Shown here piece by piece: positions 17,001 to 25,950 of a stretch of DNA of 64,000 nt (its first letter is position 1; each line of letters opens with the position of its first letter). The notes under the pieces were generated by a model. That model ran no database searches. It had not been told where the DNA came from and was given only the letters and a program-made list of their open reading frames with translations. Made by a program: the position numbers and the translations under genes. Source of the stretch: Flavobacterium sp. Leaf82 (GTDB lineage: Bacteria > Bacteroidota > Bacteroidia > Flavobacteriales > Flavobacteriaceae); assembly GCF_001422725.1 (NCBI RefSeq), contig NZ_LMMA01000008.1:3917-67916 (forward strand), in the 5' to 3' direction.

Positions 17001-19986
17001 TGTATTCTTCTATTTGTATTTCATCCACATTTTTAAGGTGGTCATCATTGTTCTCATCTTGATGAAATACAATTATTATATCAAAAATGGGATTCTTTAA
17101 ATTATCATCAATTTTAATAAAGTTTTCGACCATTAAATCATAAGGGTAATTTTGATTATTATAGCAATCAATTAACCCTAGTTTTAAATCTGAAAAAAAG
17201 TTTTTTAATGACTCATTTTCTTTTAAATTAATAGTAATTGGTATGTAGTTTATAAAAGAACCAACTATATTTTCAAGATTTAAATGATTGCGGCCAGATG
17301 TTATTGTCCCAATTGTTACGCTGCTTTGATTTGTGTATAGATTTAATAATATGCCTACAGCTCCTATAAAATAATCCGTTAAACTGATGTTTACTTTTGT
17401 AGCCTCAAATTTGAGTTGATTTAGGTGATGGGCCTCGATAGTTGTTTGAAATAAAGTTCCTTTTTTGGTTGTCGTTTTAGATCGAGGAAAATCCAGAGGA
17501 AAATCCAGAGGTGCATATTGATTATCAAAAAATGATTTCCAAAATACTTCCTGCTCTGTTAACTTTGTTTCATGCCAGTATACATAATCTTTATAGCTTA
17601 GCTCTAAGGGATCTATATCATAATTTTCTTTTTGTATCAATTTCTCATAAATAGAAACGATATCCTTAAATATAATACCTTTTGACCAGCCATCATAAGC
17701 AATATGATGAATGATAATTACTAATATATCATCTGAATTGTTTTCGCTTTTCAGCAATTTAATCCGAATAGGAATCTCTGTTTCTAAATTAAATCCTATA
17801 TTAATTTCCCGTTGGATATAAGCATCAATATCAGCACAATCCTCTATAACATCCATTACATTTTGCACACTATCCATGGGTTTTACATACTGATAGAGCG
17901 CTCCTTTTTCAAACTTAAATTGTGTTCTTAATACGTCGTGTTTTTCAAGCAAAACTTTAAAAGTTTCATGAAGTACATTAATATCAATTTTACCTTTTAA
18001 TTTAAAATGAATAGGAACATTATATAAACTTGAATTTTCTTCTTTAAGAGAAACCAACCACATTCTTTTTTGAGAATTAGAGCACAAATAACTTTCCTGA
18101 TGCGCTCTTTTTACGATGCCCTCAAAATACTGTACCTTTTCATTATCTAAAAATGCTGCAAATTGCTCAATTGTAGGATAACTGTAAATATCATTTAAGC
18201 TGCATTGGACATTAAATTCTTTGCTTATTTTATTAAGTAGTTTAAATGCTTTGATACTATGGCCACCCATAGAGAAAAAATTATCTCTGATACTTATTTT
18301 ATTCCATTCCAGTATAAGTGTCCAGATAGTCAGTAATCTTTCTTCTGTGATGTTAGAAGGTGCAATTATTTCCTTTTTTTCTGAAATGTAATATTCAATA
18401 TTACGTTTTAGATGATCCACATCTATTTTACCATTGGCATTGGTAGGAAAATTTTCTATTTTAATAATAAGAGGTTGCTCATAAACGCTAAGGAATTTAA
18501 TACAATGTTGTTTCAAATCTTCTTCTGAGAGTATCTGAGACGAAAAGAAACAAATTAACCTGCTATCATTATTTTGCTCATAGAGAACGCATTTGACCAT
18601 TTCAACTCCTTCAAAATCAAATATTGTGCTTTCTATAGAATTTATATCAACCCTTACTCCATTTATCTTTGTTTCACCATCTTCTCTTCCAATAATTATT
18701 AAATTTCTTTCATCATCATATCTTCCTAAATCACCTGTATCATAAATTATATCTTTATCTGTATTTAACGGATTTTGAATAAATTTTTTGTTGGTGTTTT
18801 CTAAATCACCAAAATATCCTTTTGAAAGAAATGGCGTTTTTATGTAAACTCTTCCTTTTTCATTGATTTTACACAACGATCCTTCTTCATTTAATATTAA
18901 TATTAATGTGTTTGATATAGGATGTCCAACCGGAATGTCATCATAATTAAGCAGCTCAGCGTGTCTTTCTATTTTATAAAATGTTTTAACCAGTGTTGAT
19001 TCTGTAGCACCGTATAAATTATAGAAAACAGTAGTGTTTCCAAATAATTTTCTCCATGTAACAATGTCTTTGGCATACAGTTTTTCTCCAGCAAGTAAAA
19101 TATACTTTAAGTCTATTAAATTGATGCTTTCAGTATCTGAATACTCCTTTGCATTCATAATCAATCTTAATACTGTTGGTACACAATGCAGCAGGTTAAT
19201 TTTTTTATGAGATAACCAATCTGCTAATATATTTGGATTTTCTCTTGTAGCCTGATCTGGAATACATAATGTGCCTGCGGTTATAAATGCTACAAAAATA
19301 TCCCTAAGAGAGGCATCAAAAGAAAGAGAGGTAATTTGCGACACGCGAATAGGATCAACGATATCGAGTTCTTTTATTTCCCAATGTATAAAATGACTTA
19401 AACTAATATGACTTCCTAAAACTGCTTTTGGTTTGCCTGTAGTTCCTGATGTGAAAAATATATAATTTGAATCAGTATTTTCAATCTCTATATTTACATT
19501 TTCATCGTATGTATCCTCAGCTTTCAAAATTCTTGAATCATCACTATCCATAAAAAATTCTGAAAAACAGAACTGAGAATTAATCATTTCCAGAATTATA
19601 ACTTTTGGTGAATCTGTCTCAAATAAAGAGTGGTGTTTTTTTAATTCAGATATATATTCTCTGCTTACAAAAAACACTTTCGGTTTTATTCTATCAAGCA
19701 GCACATCCCAGTGATTCTGTCCAAATTTAGTGTCAAATGGCAAATAGATATTCCCTGACTTAAAAATACCAAGCAAAGAAAATATCTGTTGCATTTTATC
19801 ATTTAAAAATACCGTAATAACAGATCCTTTTTCTAATTGTAAGGAAAGCAGTAAATTAGCAATATAATTAGCCTTATTATTTAGCTCTTGATAAGAAATC
19901 GATTTTTCATCACATTCTATAGCAATTCTAGAAGGGTTATTAATTACAACGTTTTCTAATATATTTGTTAAAATTCTACCGCTCAT
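14059..19986 (-). CDS. NRPS-3: A-T-C-FkbH-VOC-T
   Basis: 1975 residues from the ATG at 19986; a TTG two codons earlier is possible. Order: A about 1-500 (TSGTTG, YGATEST, pocket by eye D-A-R-H-L-A-L-L-V); T1 with GGHS, Ser577; C about 625-1060 (HHIAYDG from H760); FkbH-like HAD domain about 1085-1610 (DCDNT, D1282 and D1284, later FIDDNPWE and the GNAT-like tail with RTNQF and FGDYGL); VOC/glyoxalase domain about 1632-1760 (FDHTGV, H1637; ELLE); T2 with GGNS, Ser1925. FkbH enzymes take a 1,3-bisphosphoglycerate-derived glyceryl unit and load it on a carrier protein. With a C domain between the two carriers, an ester to glycerate is plausible. No docking domain is visible at the N-terminus; it starts directly with A, so it must take its chain from a protein ending in C. 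Confidence 0.9.
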   Translation of the reverse strand: MSGRILTNILENVVINNPSRIAIECDEKSISYQELNNKANYIANLLLSLQLEKGSVITVFLNDKMQQIFSLLGIFKSGNIYLPFDTKFGQNHWDVLLDRIKPKVFFVSREYISELKKHHSLFETDSPKVIILEMINSQFCFSEFFMDSDDSRILKAEDTYDENVNIEIENTDSNYIFFTSGTTGKPKAVLGSHISLSHFIHWEIKELDIVDPIRVSQITSLSFDASLRDIFVAFITAGTLCIPDQATRENPNILADWLSHKKINLLHCVPTVLRLIMNAKEYSDTESINLIDLKYILLAGEKLYAKDIVTWRKLFGNTTVFYNLYGATESTLVKTFYKIERHAELLNYDDIPVGHPISNTLILILNEEGSLCKINEKGRVYIKTPFLSKGYFGDLENTNKKFIQNPLNTDKDIIYDTGDLGRYDDERNLIIIGREDGETKINGVRVDINSIESTIFDFEGVEMVKCVLYEQNNDSRLICFFSSQILSEEDLKQHCIKFLSVYEQPLIIKIENFPTNANGKIDVDHLKRNIEYYISEKKEIIAPSNITEERLLTIWTLILEWNKISIRDNFFSMGGHSIKAFKLLNKISKEFNVQCSLNDIYSYPTIEQFAAFLDNEKVQYFEGIVKRAHQESYLCSNSQKRMWLVSLKEENSSLYNVPIHFKLKGKIDINVLHETFKVLLEKHDVLRTQFKFEKGALYQYVKPMDSVQNVMDVIEDCADIDAYIQREINIGFNLETEIPIRIKLLKSENNSDDILVIIIHHIAYDGWSKGIIFKDIVSIYEKLIQKENYDIDPLELSYKDYVYWHETKLTEQEVFWKSFFDNQYAPLDFPLDFPRSKTTTKKGTLFQTTIEAHHLNQLKFEATKVNISLTDYFIGAVGILLNLYTNQSSVTIGTITSGRNHLNLENIVGSFINYIPITINLKENESLKNFFSDLKLGLIDCYNNQNYPYDLMVENFIKIDDNLKNPIFDIIIVFHQDENNDDHLKNVDEIQIEEYNVSLTNDYQSKLDIKFDINFANDKAFVTIEYNTDLFKAATIETLSQNLMFLLNHVSDDFGLTMADAKNRLTRERKIEPRKSIDILTSLPVVSNDKIKAKIISSFTSEQIKDQFIKTFETFNIKSTVSFGAYNQIINELSQETLNSDQLDYLIVFNRYEDYWNKNESYDEENIIYIQNIFLTKLKELPENLVKLIGIFPADENKKSHSIIEKYNESTINEIKRIPNSFVLDFRNTKNVYPNISLFDDYKNDLAHIPFTDEFFHIISLQVVRTALTLRNTNPLKVIALDCDNTLWKGICGESTLNEIIIEGGYKHLQEFVLQKYKEGFLVVLISKNNEEDVFNVLDNHPNMILKREHILTSRINWNSKSENIIEIAEELNLNVNSFIFIDDNPWECQQMMVENPEVLTLLLPEKEVLFGQFLARVIAFDKIQISEEDRQRTILYKKEHERKIFSANTSKKEFIKGLNLKVIFRLAKKEETERVYQLLIRTNQFVLNKVAKNNSDVSNKIAQNYCYVIHVSDRFGDYGLTGIVIFDETNDNLIVESFNLSCRILGKEIENCILECIKNVAKKSTKRGVILNFEKTLKNDYFQEFLAKRADVTFYEKDNINIYELSLEKTKLNNDITVYLEEDIPKKDIIDFYFDHTGVAVKNIEESKVNYASMGFTFNEVVFDPLQNCYLTIGKHENYNDIELVQGYDTDIIEGIKTVSGLPYHICYRIKNIDKTLQFFTNNNIAYDVIRSSRAAILFNNKKVIFLYVQNIGIIELLEDVDFDFSAVKNTYRSIEILTNNLSKAKENFVLLGYKDLGDYKLVNDTNHSIDLKKASNNDLSITLDFTVNEHFSNVVSDSQKIADLEDLEWIDILEYDKSKMLHSNVYRALQVSNLSYFCKEHIISQYDNKNMEWADILTQMYINILGDKFIDTESDFSEMGGNSLLSTQILSRLYYNYDIEINILDFFKNSSINKLSQLIQNEQKTSNKNEIII

Positions 19987-20695
19987 TTTCAACTGTATTA
20001 TAAATTAAATCAATAACTTCACCTACCAAAAGATCTACAACATCTATATAAGGGATGTTTATCTTTTTATTTGCCATTCCAAATTGAGTTTCCGTACAGG
20101 CCCCAATAATTAAGTCTGCACCAAGATCAATTAATTTATCTACCGCATCAGAAAACAATTCATGAGCTTCAGCAGTGGTATGAGAAGATTTAAAACCTCC
20201 ATTCATGTAGACAGATTTCATGAACTTCTCTTCCTGATAATAACCGTCGAGAGTAATTATTTCAAATGGCAGGTCTTCAAATACCCTTTCAAACATCTTT
20301 GATTTTAATGTTCCGGTAGTGGCCAGTAAGCCTATTTTTTGAACTTTGGGAAAATTATTTTTTAATTGTTCTATTATCAATTCAAAAGGATTGATCAGGT
20401 TTCCGCTATAACTATCCTCAATCTGGTTTAAAAAATGATACGATGTTATGCAGGTCGATACGATATAATCTACTCTGTAATCTGAAATTAAACTCAGGGA
20501 TCTTCGTAGTTCATCTATTGGTGATGGCCCAATATTTAATATCGATTTTGTTCTATCCGGAATACTGCTGTTATTATGAAAAATAAATTCCGGAAAATCC
20601 TGATCATTATCTGCACTTATCCTGGAAATAAATTTATTCAAAAATTCAAGTCCAGCCTTAGTTCCCATTCCTGATATAATACCTATTTTCTTCAT
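19976..20695 (-). CDS. aspartate/glutamate racemase family protein
   Basis: 239 residues of the Asp/Glu racemase (YgeA-like) fold. Both catalytic cysteines are visible: Cys82 in STCITSYHF, where the family usually has CNTAH, and Cys200 in GACTETQ. The N-terminal GIISGMGTKAG matches the family's GGMGP loop. It overlaps the NRPS-3 start by 11 bases and lies 5 bases after NRPS-2, so the three are translated as a block. No synthetase here has an epimerisation domain, so this enzyme probably supplies a free D-amino acid for one of the A domains. Substrate not determinable. Confidence 0.82.
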   Translation of the reverse strand: MKKIGIISGMGTKAGLEFLNKFISRISADNDQDFPEFIFHNNSSIPDRTKSILNIGPSPIDELRRSLSLISDYRVDYIVSTCITSYHFLNQIEDSYSGNLINPFELIIEQLKNNFPKVQKIGLLATTGTLKSKMFERVFEDLPFEIITLDGYYQEEKFMKSVYMNGGFKSSHTTAEAHELFSDAVDKLIDLGADLIIGACTETQFGMANKKINIPYIDVVDLLVGEVIDLIYNTVENER

Positions 20696-20700
20696 TTTTA

Positions 20701-23700
20701 TTAAAAGTCTGTATCAATTATATTATTTAAACTTTTCAAAAAATTATTGTGTTCTTTCGTCACACTTTCATCTGTTATAGAATCGATGCACGTTGCTACA
20801 CTATCAGCTATCTGAATGTTTTGAATTAAAAAAATAATTTCGTTAAAAAATGATTCTATCGATTCCTTGCTAAAAATGTCAGTGTTGTAATCCAGATTGC
20901 ATAACAATTCATCGCCTCTGACTAAAAAGTTAAATGACAAGTCGTATTTGTTTTGTTCGTTCTGTACAAATGGATCTGAAAATAATTGGTTTGGAGTAAA
21001 CGTATACTCTGTGTCCAAATCTTCTAATAAAATGACAGATACATCAAAAAATGAGCTTCGGGAAGGGCTTGTAACATAACCTATGTCTTTTTTTAAGCTT
21101 TCTAAAGAAAAAAATGAGTTTTCAAAACTTTCAAAAATGTCATTCCTTACCTTATTGAGTAAATCCGAATACTTAAAATCATCCTCGATATTGATCTTTA
21201 AAGGAACTGTATTTACGAAACACCCAATTTGATTTTCCAGATCTGAAGATTCTCTTCCGGAAATCGGACAACCAATAATAATTTCTTTCTGTAATGAGTT
21301 CTTGTACAGAGCCAAAGAAATAATAGTAAGCAAATTAGAATATAAAGTGCTGTTTGTTTTTTCTGTAAGATTTTGAAGTTTTTTTAAAACTGATTTTTCA
21401 ATTTTATTACAAATAGCAGCTCCATTATAGGTTTTAATTACGGGTCTTTTTCCTGCAAATGTTAGTTCTAATTTTGGTATAACATCCCCGGATCTAAATT
21501 TTTCTTTCCAGTAATCTTGGTGTTTTTCATGCATCTTATTTTGATACATGATTGTTACATAATCTTTAAACTGCCAGGCAAGATCGTTGGCAACTATTTC
21601 CTGTCCTTTACTTAATAATGTATAATAATGAAAAAGCTTTTTCTTTAGGATACCTAATGAAAGTCCGTCACAAATTATATGATGAATACTAAAATACAGG
21701 AAGAACTTGTTCTCGCTGATTTTAAACAATATACATTTAAATAGCGGTCCCGCAGCTAAATCAAAACGTGTATTTTTATCATCATCCAGATATTGTGTTA
21801 TGAACTGGTAAGGATCATTTTTCTGGCTATAATCAATTTCTATTATTTTTGAAATTGAATTTGTTTTATTATTAAGCCACTGCTGTACTCTACCCTCTTC
21901 ATCTTCCTTAAAAGTTGTTCTAAATACTTCATACTGATCCACAATAAGCTCGTAAGCTTTTTTAAAGAGTACTACATCTATATTTATTTCTTCAAAAAAA
22001 GAAAGCTGAAAAACTTTAGAATTTACATACTTATCAATCTCCCACATGCTTTTTTGTGTTGGAGTTACAGGATAATAAGGCTGGTTGGAAACTTTTTTAA
22101 TTTCAAAATTATTTTCGCTTCCGTCTTGTATCAGTTTGATATGTTTGGTTATATCTGCATTTTTATATAGTTTGCTTATTGCGATGTCTGCATTAAAAAC
22201 TTGTCTGTATTTATTAGACAAACTGATCAATTTTAAGCTGTTACCACCTAATTCAAAAAAATTATCATTAAGTCCAATTTGGTCAACGCTTAATACCTCT
22301 TCCCAAATATTCGCCAGCTGCTGCTCTGTTTTGTTTCTTGGCGCGCTGTATTCTTTTTTTATAACATCTTGCTCTTTTACTTCCGGCAATCCTCTGCGGA
22401 ATATTTTTCCATTGGCTGTTAAGGGAATAGCATCTAATTCTACAAAAAAACCGGGAACCATGTATTCCGGAAGTTTCGTTGCTAAATAATCTCTCAACTC
22501 CGTCTTATTTATAGCATCTTTTTTGTTAGTGGTATAATACAATACCAAAACCTTATCATCATTTATTTTTTTAGCATCTGCTACTACTTGTACTATATCA
22601 ATACTGTATCCTAATGAATGGGTTTCTATTTCTCCTAATTCTATTCGATATCCTCGTATTTTTACCTGAAAATCTTCTCTTCCTATAAACTCTATATTTC
22701 CATCCGGCAGCCATCTCACAATATCACCGCTGTCATACATCTTCGTGTTTTCTGCAAATGGATTATTTATAAATTTCTGCTCTGATAATTCTGGTTTATT
22801 CAAATACCCTCTGGAAAGCCCGGAACCGGATAAGAAAAGCTTTCCGCTTACACCAATAGGTACCAGTGATAAATTTTCATCCAATACATAACCTTGTGTG
22901 TTGGCAACTGCCTGACCAATTGGAAGAAATGGAGTATTTGGTTTTTCGTCTATCTTAAAAAAAGTAGACCATATTGTATTTTCAGTCGGACCATAACCAT
23001 TTATAACTTCGGCAGTTTTCAAGAAAAATTCAATAAGTCTGTACGGAATAGGCTCCACACCTATCAGCAATTTTTTAATTTGGTCATAACCGCTATTGTT
23101 CAATTCAGTACCAATGATTTCTAAATGCATTGGATGAATATAGCAACTTGTAATTTTATTTTTTATAATGTATCTGGCATAATCCAACGGAGACAAAATG
23201 GTCTCGTAAGTAGGTATAAATAATTTTGATCCTGACAGGATTGCGTTAAATATTTCCAACACAGAAACATCAAAATTATAATTACATGTCAAAGCTGTGT
23301 TATGCACTTCGAAGCGTGGATTGTAAGTACAAAGAAGGTTTATGAAACTTTTATTTTCAATCATTACCCCTTTTGGCTGCCCGGTAGTTCCGGAAGTATA
23401 CATTACATAAGCCAAATTTTCAGCCTTAGTTATTGATATGATATTTTCTGTCGAATAATCTTTTTTTACGGTTTCAAACATCGCTAAAAAGGCATCGTCT
23501 ATCGTTAATTTAGCCTTTGTGTCGTTTGTCATGTAAGCTATCCTTTCTTCTGGAAACGCAGGATCGACAGGTACATATGCTGCTCCGGATTTTAATATAC
23601 CCAAGATGGTCAATACTAATTTCTCACTTCTGCCAAGTTTTATAAGTATGAGATCTTCCGGCTCAATATTATGGTTAAGACGAAGAAAATAACCTAATTG

Positions 23701-25380
23701 ATTTGCCTGTTCATTTAGTTCTTTATAACTAAGAGATATATCTTCAAAAACAATGGCAATGCTCTCAGGCGATTTTTTTACCTGTTCTTCAAAAAGATCA
23801 ATTATGGTTTTATCTGTCGGATATTCTGCTTTATTATTATTGAACTCATACAACAGCTCGTCACGCTCGGTCTGAGTTAAAATATCAATTTTATTTACTG
23901 TAGTATCAGGAAACAATACTACCTGCTCTAAAATAGCGTTTAGATGTTTCGCTGCCTTATTGGCAAAAAAGTCATCATAAATATCACTATTATAAGTAAG
24001 ATCTAATAACAGCTTTCCTTCTTCTACATAAAAATTAAATAATAAATCGAACTTACTGGTCTGATCTTTAAAGTCTACTTTTTTGAAAATCAGATTATCC
24101 AGATTTGAAATACCGCTATCTGATTTTCCCTGTAAAGAAATCATAATATCAAATAATGGATTACGGCTTAAATCTGATTGAAGATTTAAATTAAAAACCA
24201 ATTCATCAAATGGGTAAGATTGATTTTTATAAGCTTCTAACAGTTGACTGCGATTGTAATTTAGTACCTCCAGAAACGTTTTGTCCGACTCGATCCTTGT
24301 TCGAAGAGCCAGCGTATTAGCATAAAATCCTATTTGATTTTCTAATTCGAAATACTCTCTGTTCGCAATCGGAGTTCCAATAGTAAAATCATTTTGCCGG
24401 GAATATTTGAATAATAAAATATCTACCAAAGATTTTATACCCATAAACAACGTTGCTTTGTTTTGGGAGCATAAATCTGAAATCTTTGATAATTTTTGCC
24501 TGTCAAATTCAAAACTTAATGTCTTTCCGTTTCCAGTTCTGTATTTGGGTCTTTTTTTATAAGAAGGAAGTTCAAGAACCGGGATTTCATCCGAGAAAAC
24601 AGAAAGCCAATATTCTTTAGCTTTTATAATTTCTTCACTTGTTCCTGTTCCCTGTTGCCAGACTGCGTAATCTTTGTATTGAATTGACAGCTTTTCTAAA
24701 TGATTTGCATCATTATCAGGATTACTGTAAATTTTAAAAAAATCTTGTGCCAGAATTTCAATAGACCATCCATCACTAATAATATGATGCATAGCTATTA
24801 ATAGCAAATGTTTATCTTCGGCTATTTTAATAAGGGTAACTCTTAGAAGGAAATCCTTAGAAAGGTCAAATGATTTAGTTACAAACGACTCAATTTCTTT
24901 TTGATATAATTTTTCTTGAAAAATTTCTTTATAATCTATTTTAAACAATGGGATATCCTCAATATCTATAATAATTTGGACAGGATTTCCGTCGTTATCA
25001 ACGCGAAAAATTGTTCTCAAAGATTCATGACGTTTCAATAAAGATTCAAAAGTTTTTTGCATCTTTTGCACTGTAATATTTCCTTGAATTTCGAATAAAA
25101 CAGGAATATTATAAGCTGTATTTTCTGGATTCATCTGATCAATTAGCCACAATCTTTTTTGAGCAGAAGAAAGTGGGTAATGGTCACATACTGCCGTTTT
25201 TACAATTGATTGTACCGGAGTAAGGCTTTTTAAATAAGAAACAAGTTCAATTTTATTGTTTTTAATTTCTTCTAAAATAACTGTTGTAACAGCTCCCTTA
25301 GGAGCCTTTATATCCAAATTATCGTTATTAAGAATTAACTTTATATTGAGTTGGTTTAATTTTTCTAAAAATTGATTCAT
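20701..25380 (-). CDS. NRPS-2: TubC-C-A-T-C
   Basis: 1559 residues from the ATG at 25380; a GTG frame start at 25407 would add nine residues before the docking domain, so I prefer the ATG. Order: TubC docking domain 1-50; C1 about 62-490 (HHIISDG from H198); A about 510-1000 (TSGTTG from T662, YGPTENT); T with GGNS, Ser1048; C2 about 1120-1530 (HHIICDG from H1233), then the acidic tail IIDTDF. Pocket by eye D-V-L-Y-L-G-G-I-W, nearest to the glycine-type code, low certainty. The first TubC-C-A-T block strongly resembles that of NRPS-4, suggesting module duplication. The protein ends in a C domain, so its acceptor must be an A-T module on another protein, most simply NRPS-3, encoded next but one. 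Confidence 0.92.
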   Translation of the reverse strand: MNQFLEKLNQLNIKLILNNDNLDIKAPKGAVTTVILEEIKNNKIELVSYLKSLTPVQSIVKTAVCDHYPLSSAQKRLWLIDQMNPENTAYNIPVLFEIQGNITVQKMQKTFESLLKRHESLRTIFRVDNDGNPVQIIIDIEDIPLFKIDYKEIFQEKLYQKEIESFVTKSFDLSKDFLLRVTLIKIAEDKHLLLIAMHHIISDGWSIEILAQDFFKIYSNPDNDANHLEKLSIQYKDYAVWQQGTGTSEEIIKAKEYWLSVFSDEIPVLELPSYKKRPKYRTGNGKTLSFEFDRQKLSKISDLCSQNKATLFMGIKSLVDILLFKYSRQNDFTIGTPIANREYFELENQIGFYANTLALRTRIESDKTFLEVLNYNRSQLLEAYKNQSYPFDELVFNLNLQSDLSRNPLFDIMISLQGKSDSGISNLDNLIFKKVDFKDQTSKFDLLFNFYVEEGKLLLDLTYNSDIYDDFFANKAAKHLNAILEQVVLFPDTTVNKIDILTQTERDELLYEFNNNKAEYPTDKTIIDLFEEQVKKSPESIAIVFEDISLSYKELNEQANQLGYFLRLNHNIEPEDLILIKLGRSEKLVLTILGILKSGAAYVPVDPAFPEERIAYMTNDTKAKLTIDDAFLAMFETVKKDYSTENIISITKAENLAYVMYTSGTTGQPKGVMIENKSFINLLCTYNPRFEVHNTALTCNYNFDVSVLEIFNAILSGSKLFIPTYETILSPLDYARYIIKNKITSCYIHPMHLEIIGTELNNSGYDQIKKLLIGVEPIPYRLIEFFLKTAEVINGYGPTENTIWSTFFKIDEKPNTPFLPIGQAVANTQGYVLDENLSLVPIGVSGKLFLSGSGLSRGYLNKPELSEQKFINNPFAENTKMYDSGDIVRWLPDGNIEFIGREDFQVKIRGYRIELGEIETHSLGYSIDIVQVVADAKKINDDKVLVLYYTTNKKDAINKTELRDYLATKLPEYMVPGFFVELDAIPLTANGKIFRRGLPEVKEQDVIKKEYSAPRNKTEQQLANIWEEVLSVDQIGLNDNFFELGGNSLKLISLSNKYRQVFNADIAISKLYKNADITKHIKLIQDGSENNFEIKKVSNQPYYPVTPTQKSMWEIDKYVNSKVFQLSFFEEINIDVVLFKKAYELIVDQYEVFRTTFKEDEEGRVQQWLNNKTNSISKIIEIDYSQKNDPYQFITQYLDDDKNTRFDLAAGPLFKCILFKISENKFFLYFSIHHIICDGLSLGILKKKLFHYYTLLSKGQEIVANDLAWQFKDYVTIMYQNKMHEKHQDYWKEKFRSGDVIPKLELTFAGKRPVIKTYNGAAICNKIEKSVLKKLQNLTEKTNSTLYSNLLTIISLALYKNSLQKEIIIGCPISGRESSDLENQIGCFVNTVPLKINIEDDFKYSDLLNKVRNDIFESFENSFFSLESLKKDIGYVTSPSRSSFFDVSVILLEDLDTEYTFTPNQLFSDPFVQNEQNKYDLSFNFLVRGDELLCNLDYNTDIFSKESIESFFNEIIFLIQNIQIADSVATCIDSITDESVTKEHNNFLKSLNNIIDTDF

Positions 25381-25616
25381 AGAATAAAATAGTTTGTGGT
25401 TCTGCACACTTTTTTTCCGGACTTTTTAAGGAAACCAAAAAAATTGAATTGATAATTATTAGGGGGATAATTTTTCAATCAACTTCATTATTATTAAGCT
25501 CAAAATCTCATCTATAATATTTCACAGCAAAATGATAAATACATACTTATTTAATCAATAACCCATTATTCATAAAAAATATATTAATAATGTGCTAACT
25601 TTATTAAGATCTTTCA

Positions 25617-25672
25617 CAAAAATAGTATAGACTTCAATAAATAATTACGGACTTTTTACGTAAAATTTACGG
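25617..25672 (-). promoter_or_regulatory. cluster promoter B with TTACGG-N16-TTACGG repeat
   Basis: TTACGG at 25645-25650 and 25667-25672, with a TTTTACGTAAAA palindrome between them. Twenty bases from the repeat lies CAAAAATA (25617-25624), the reverse of TATTTTTG, which fits TAnnTTTG. It serves the NRPS-2 operon, about 240 bases upstream of its start. Confidence 0.75.
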
Positions 25673-25901
25673 CTTCTTATAACTCTGTTAACATAATCCA
25701 GAATTGGGATTAAAGACGTATTGAGATTAAAACAGAGATTATATTTCAATTAATACCTGATAAACTATAGCGATACAGTAATCTTGATGTATTAAAAATG
25801 GTTACGGAAAAGATTTCAAAGGAAGAAAGACGACTATTTTTTTGGATAGAATACATTATTTTTTGCCAGACATCTTTTCAAAATAACCTATTTAGAAAAA
25901 C

Positions 25902-25930
25902 TATAACTTCTGGCAGTGCAGAAGTTACAG
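25902..25930 (-). terminator. terminator of the ABC/NRPS-1 operon
   Basis: Inverted arms AACTTCTG (25905-25912) and CAGAAGTT (25919-25926), extended by near-complementary flanks. On the minus strand they are followed by AGTTTTTC. It lies 21 bases past the stop of the S33 hydrolase gene. Confidence 0.7.
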
Positions 25931-25950
25931 TTGAATATGATAAAATTTCT

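Larger units (their letters stand above)
25381..25950. other. intergenic region between operons I and II
   Basis: Holds promoter B and, at its far end, the terminator of operon I. The long AT-rich leader (about 230 bases) between the -7 box and the NRPS-2 ATG shows no protein-like frame. I see no riboswitch or RNA gene. Confidence 0.5.

Noticed and set aside
14059..19986. Polyketide synthase content suggested by FkbH
   Set aside because: No ketosynthase or acyltransferase motif is found in any cluster protein; FkbH alone loads glyceryl units.
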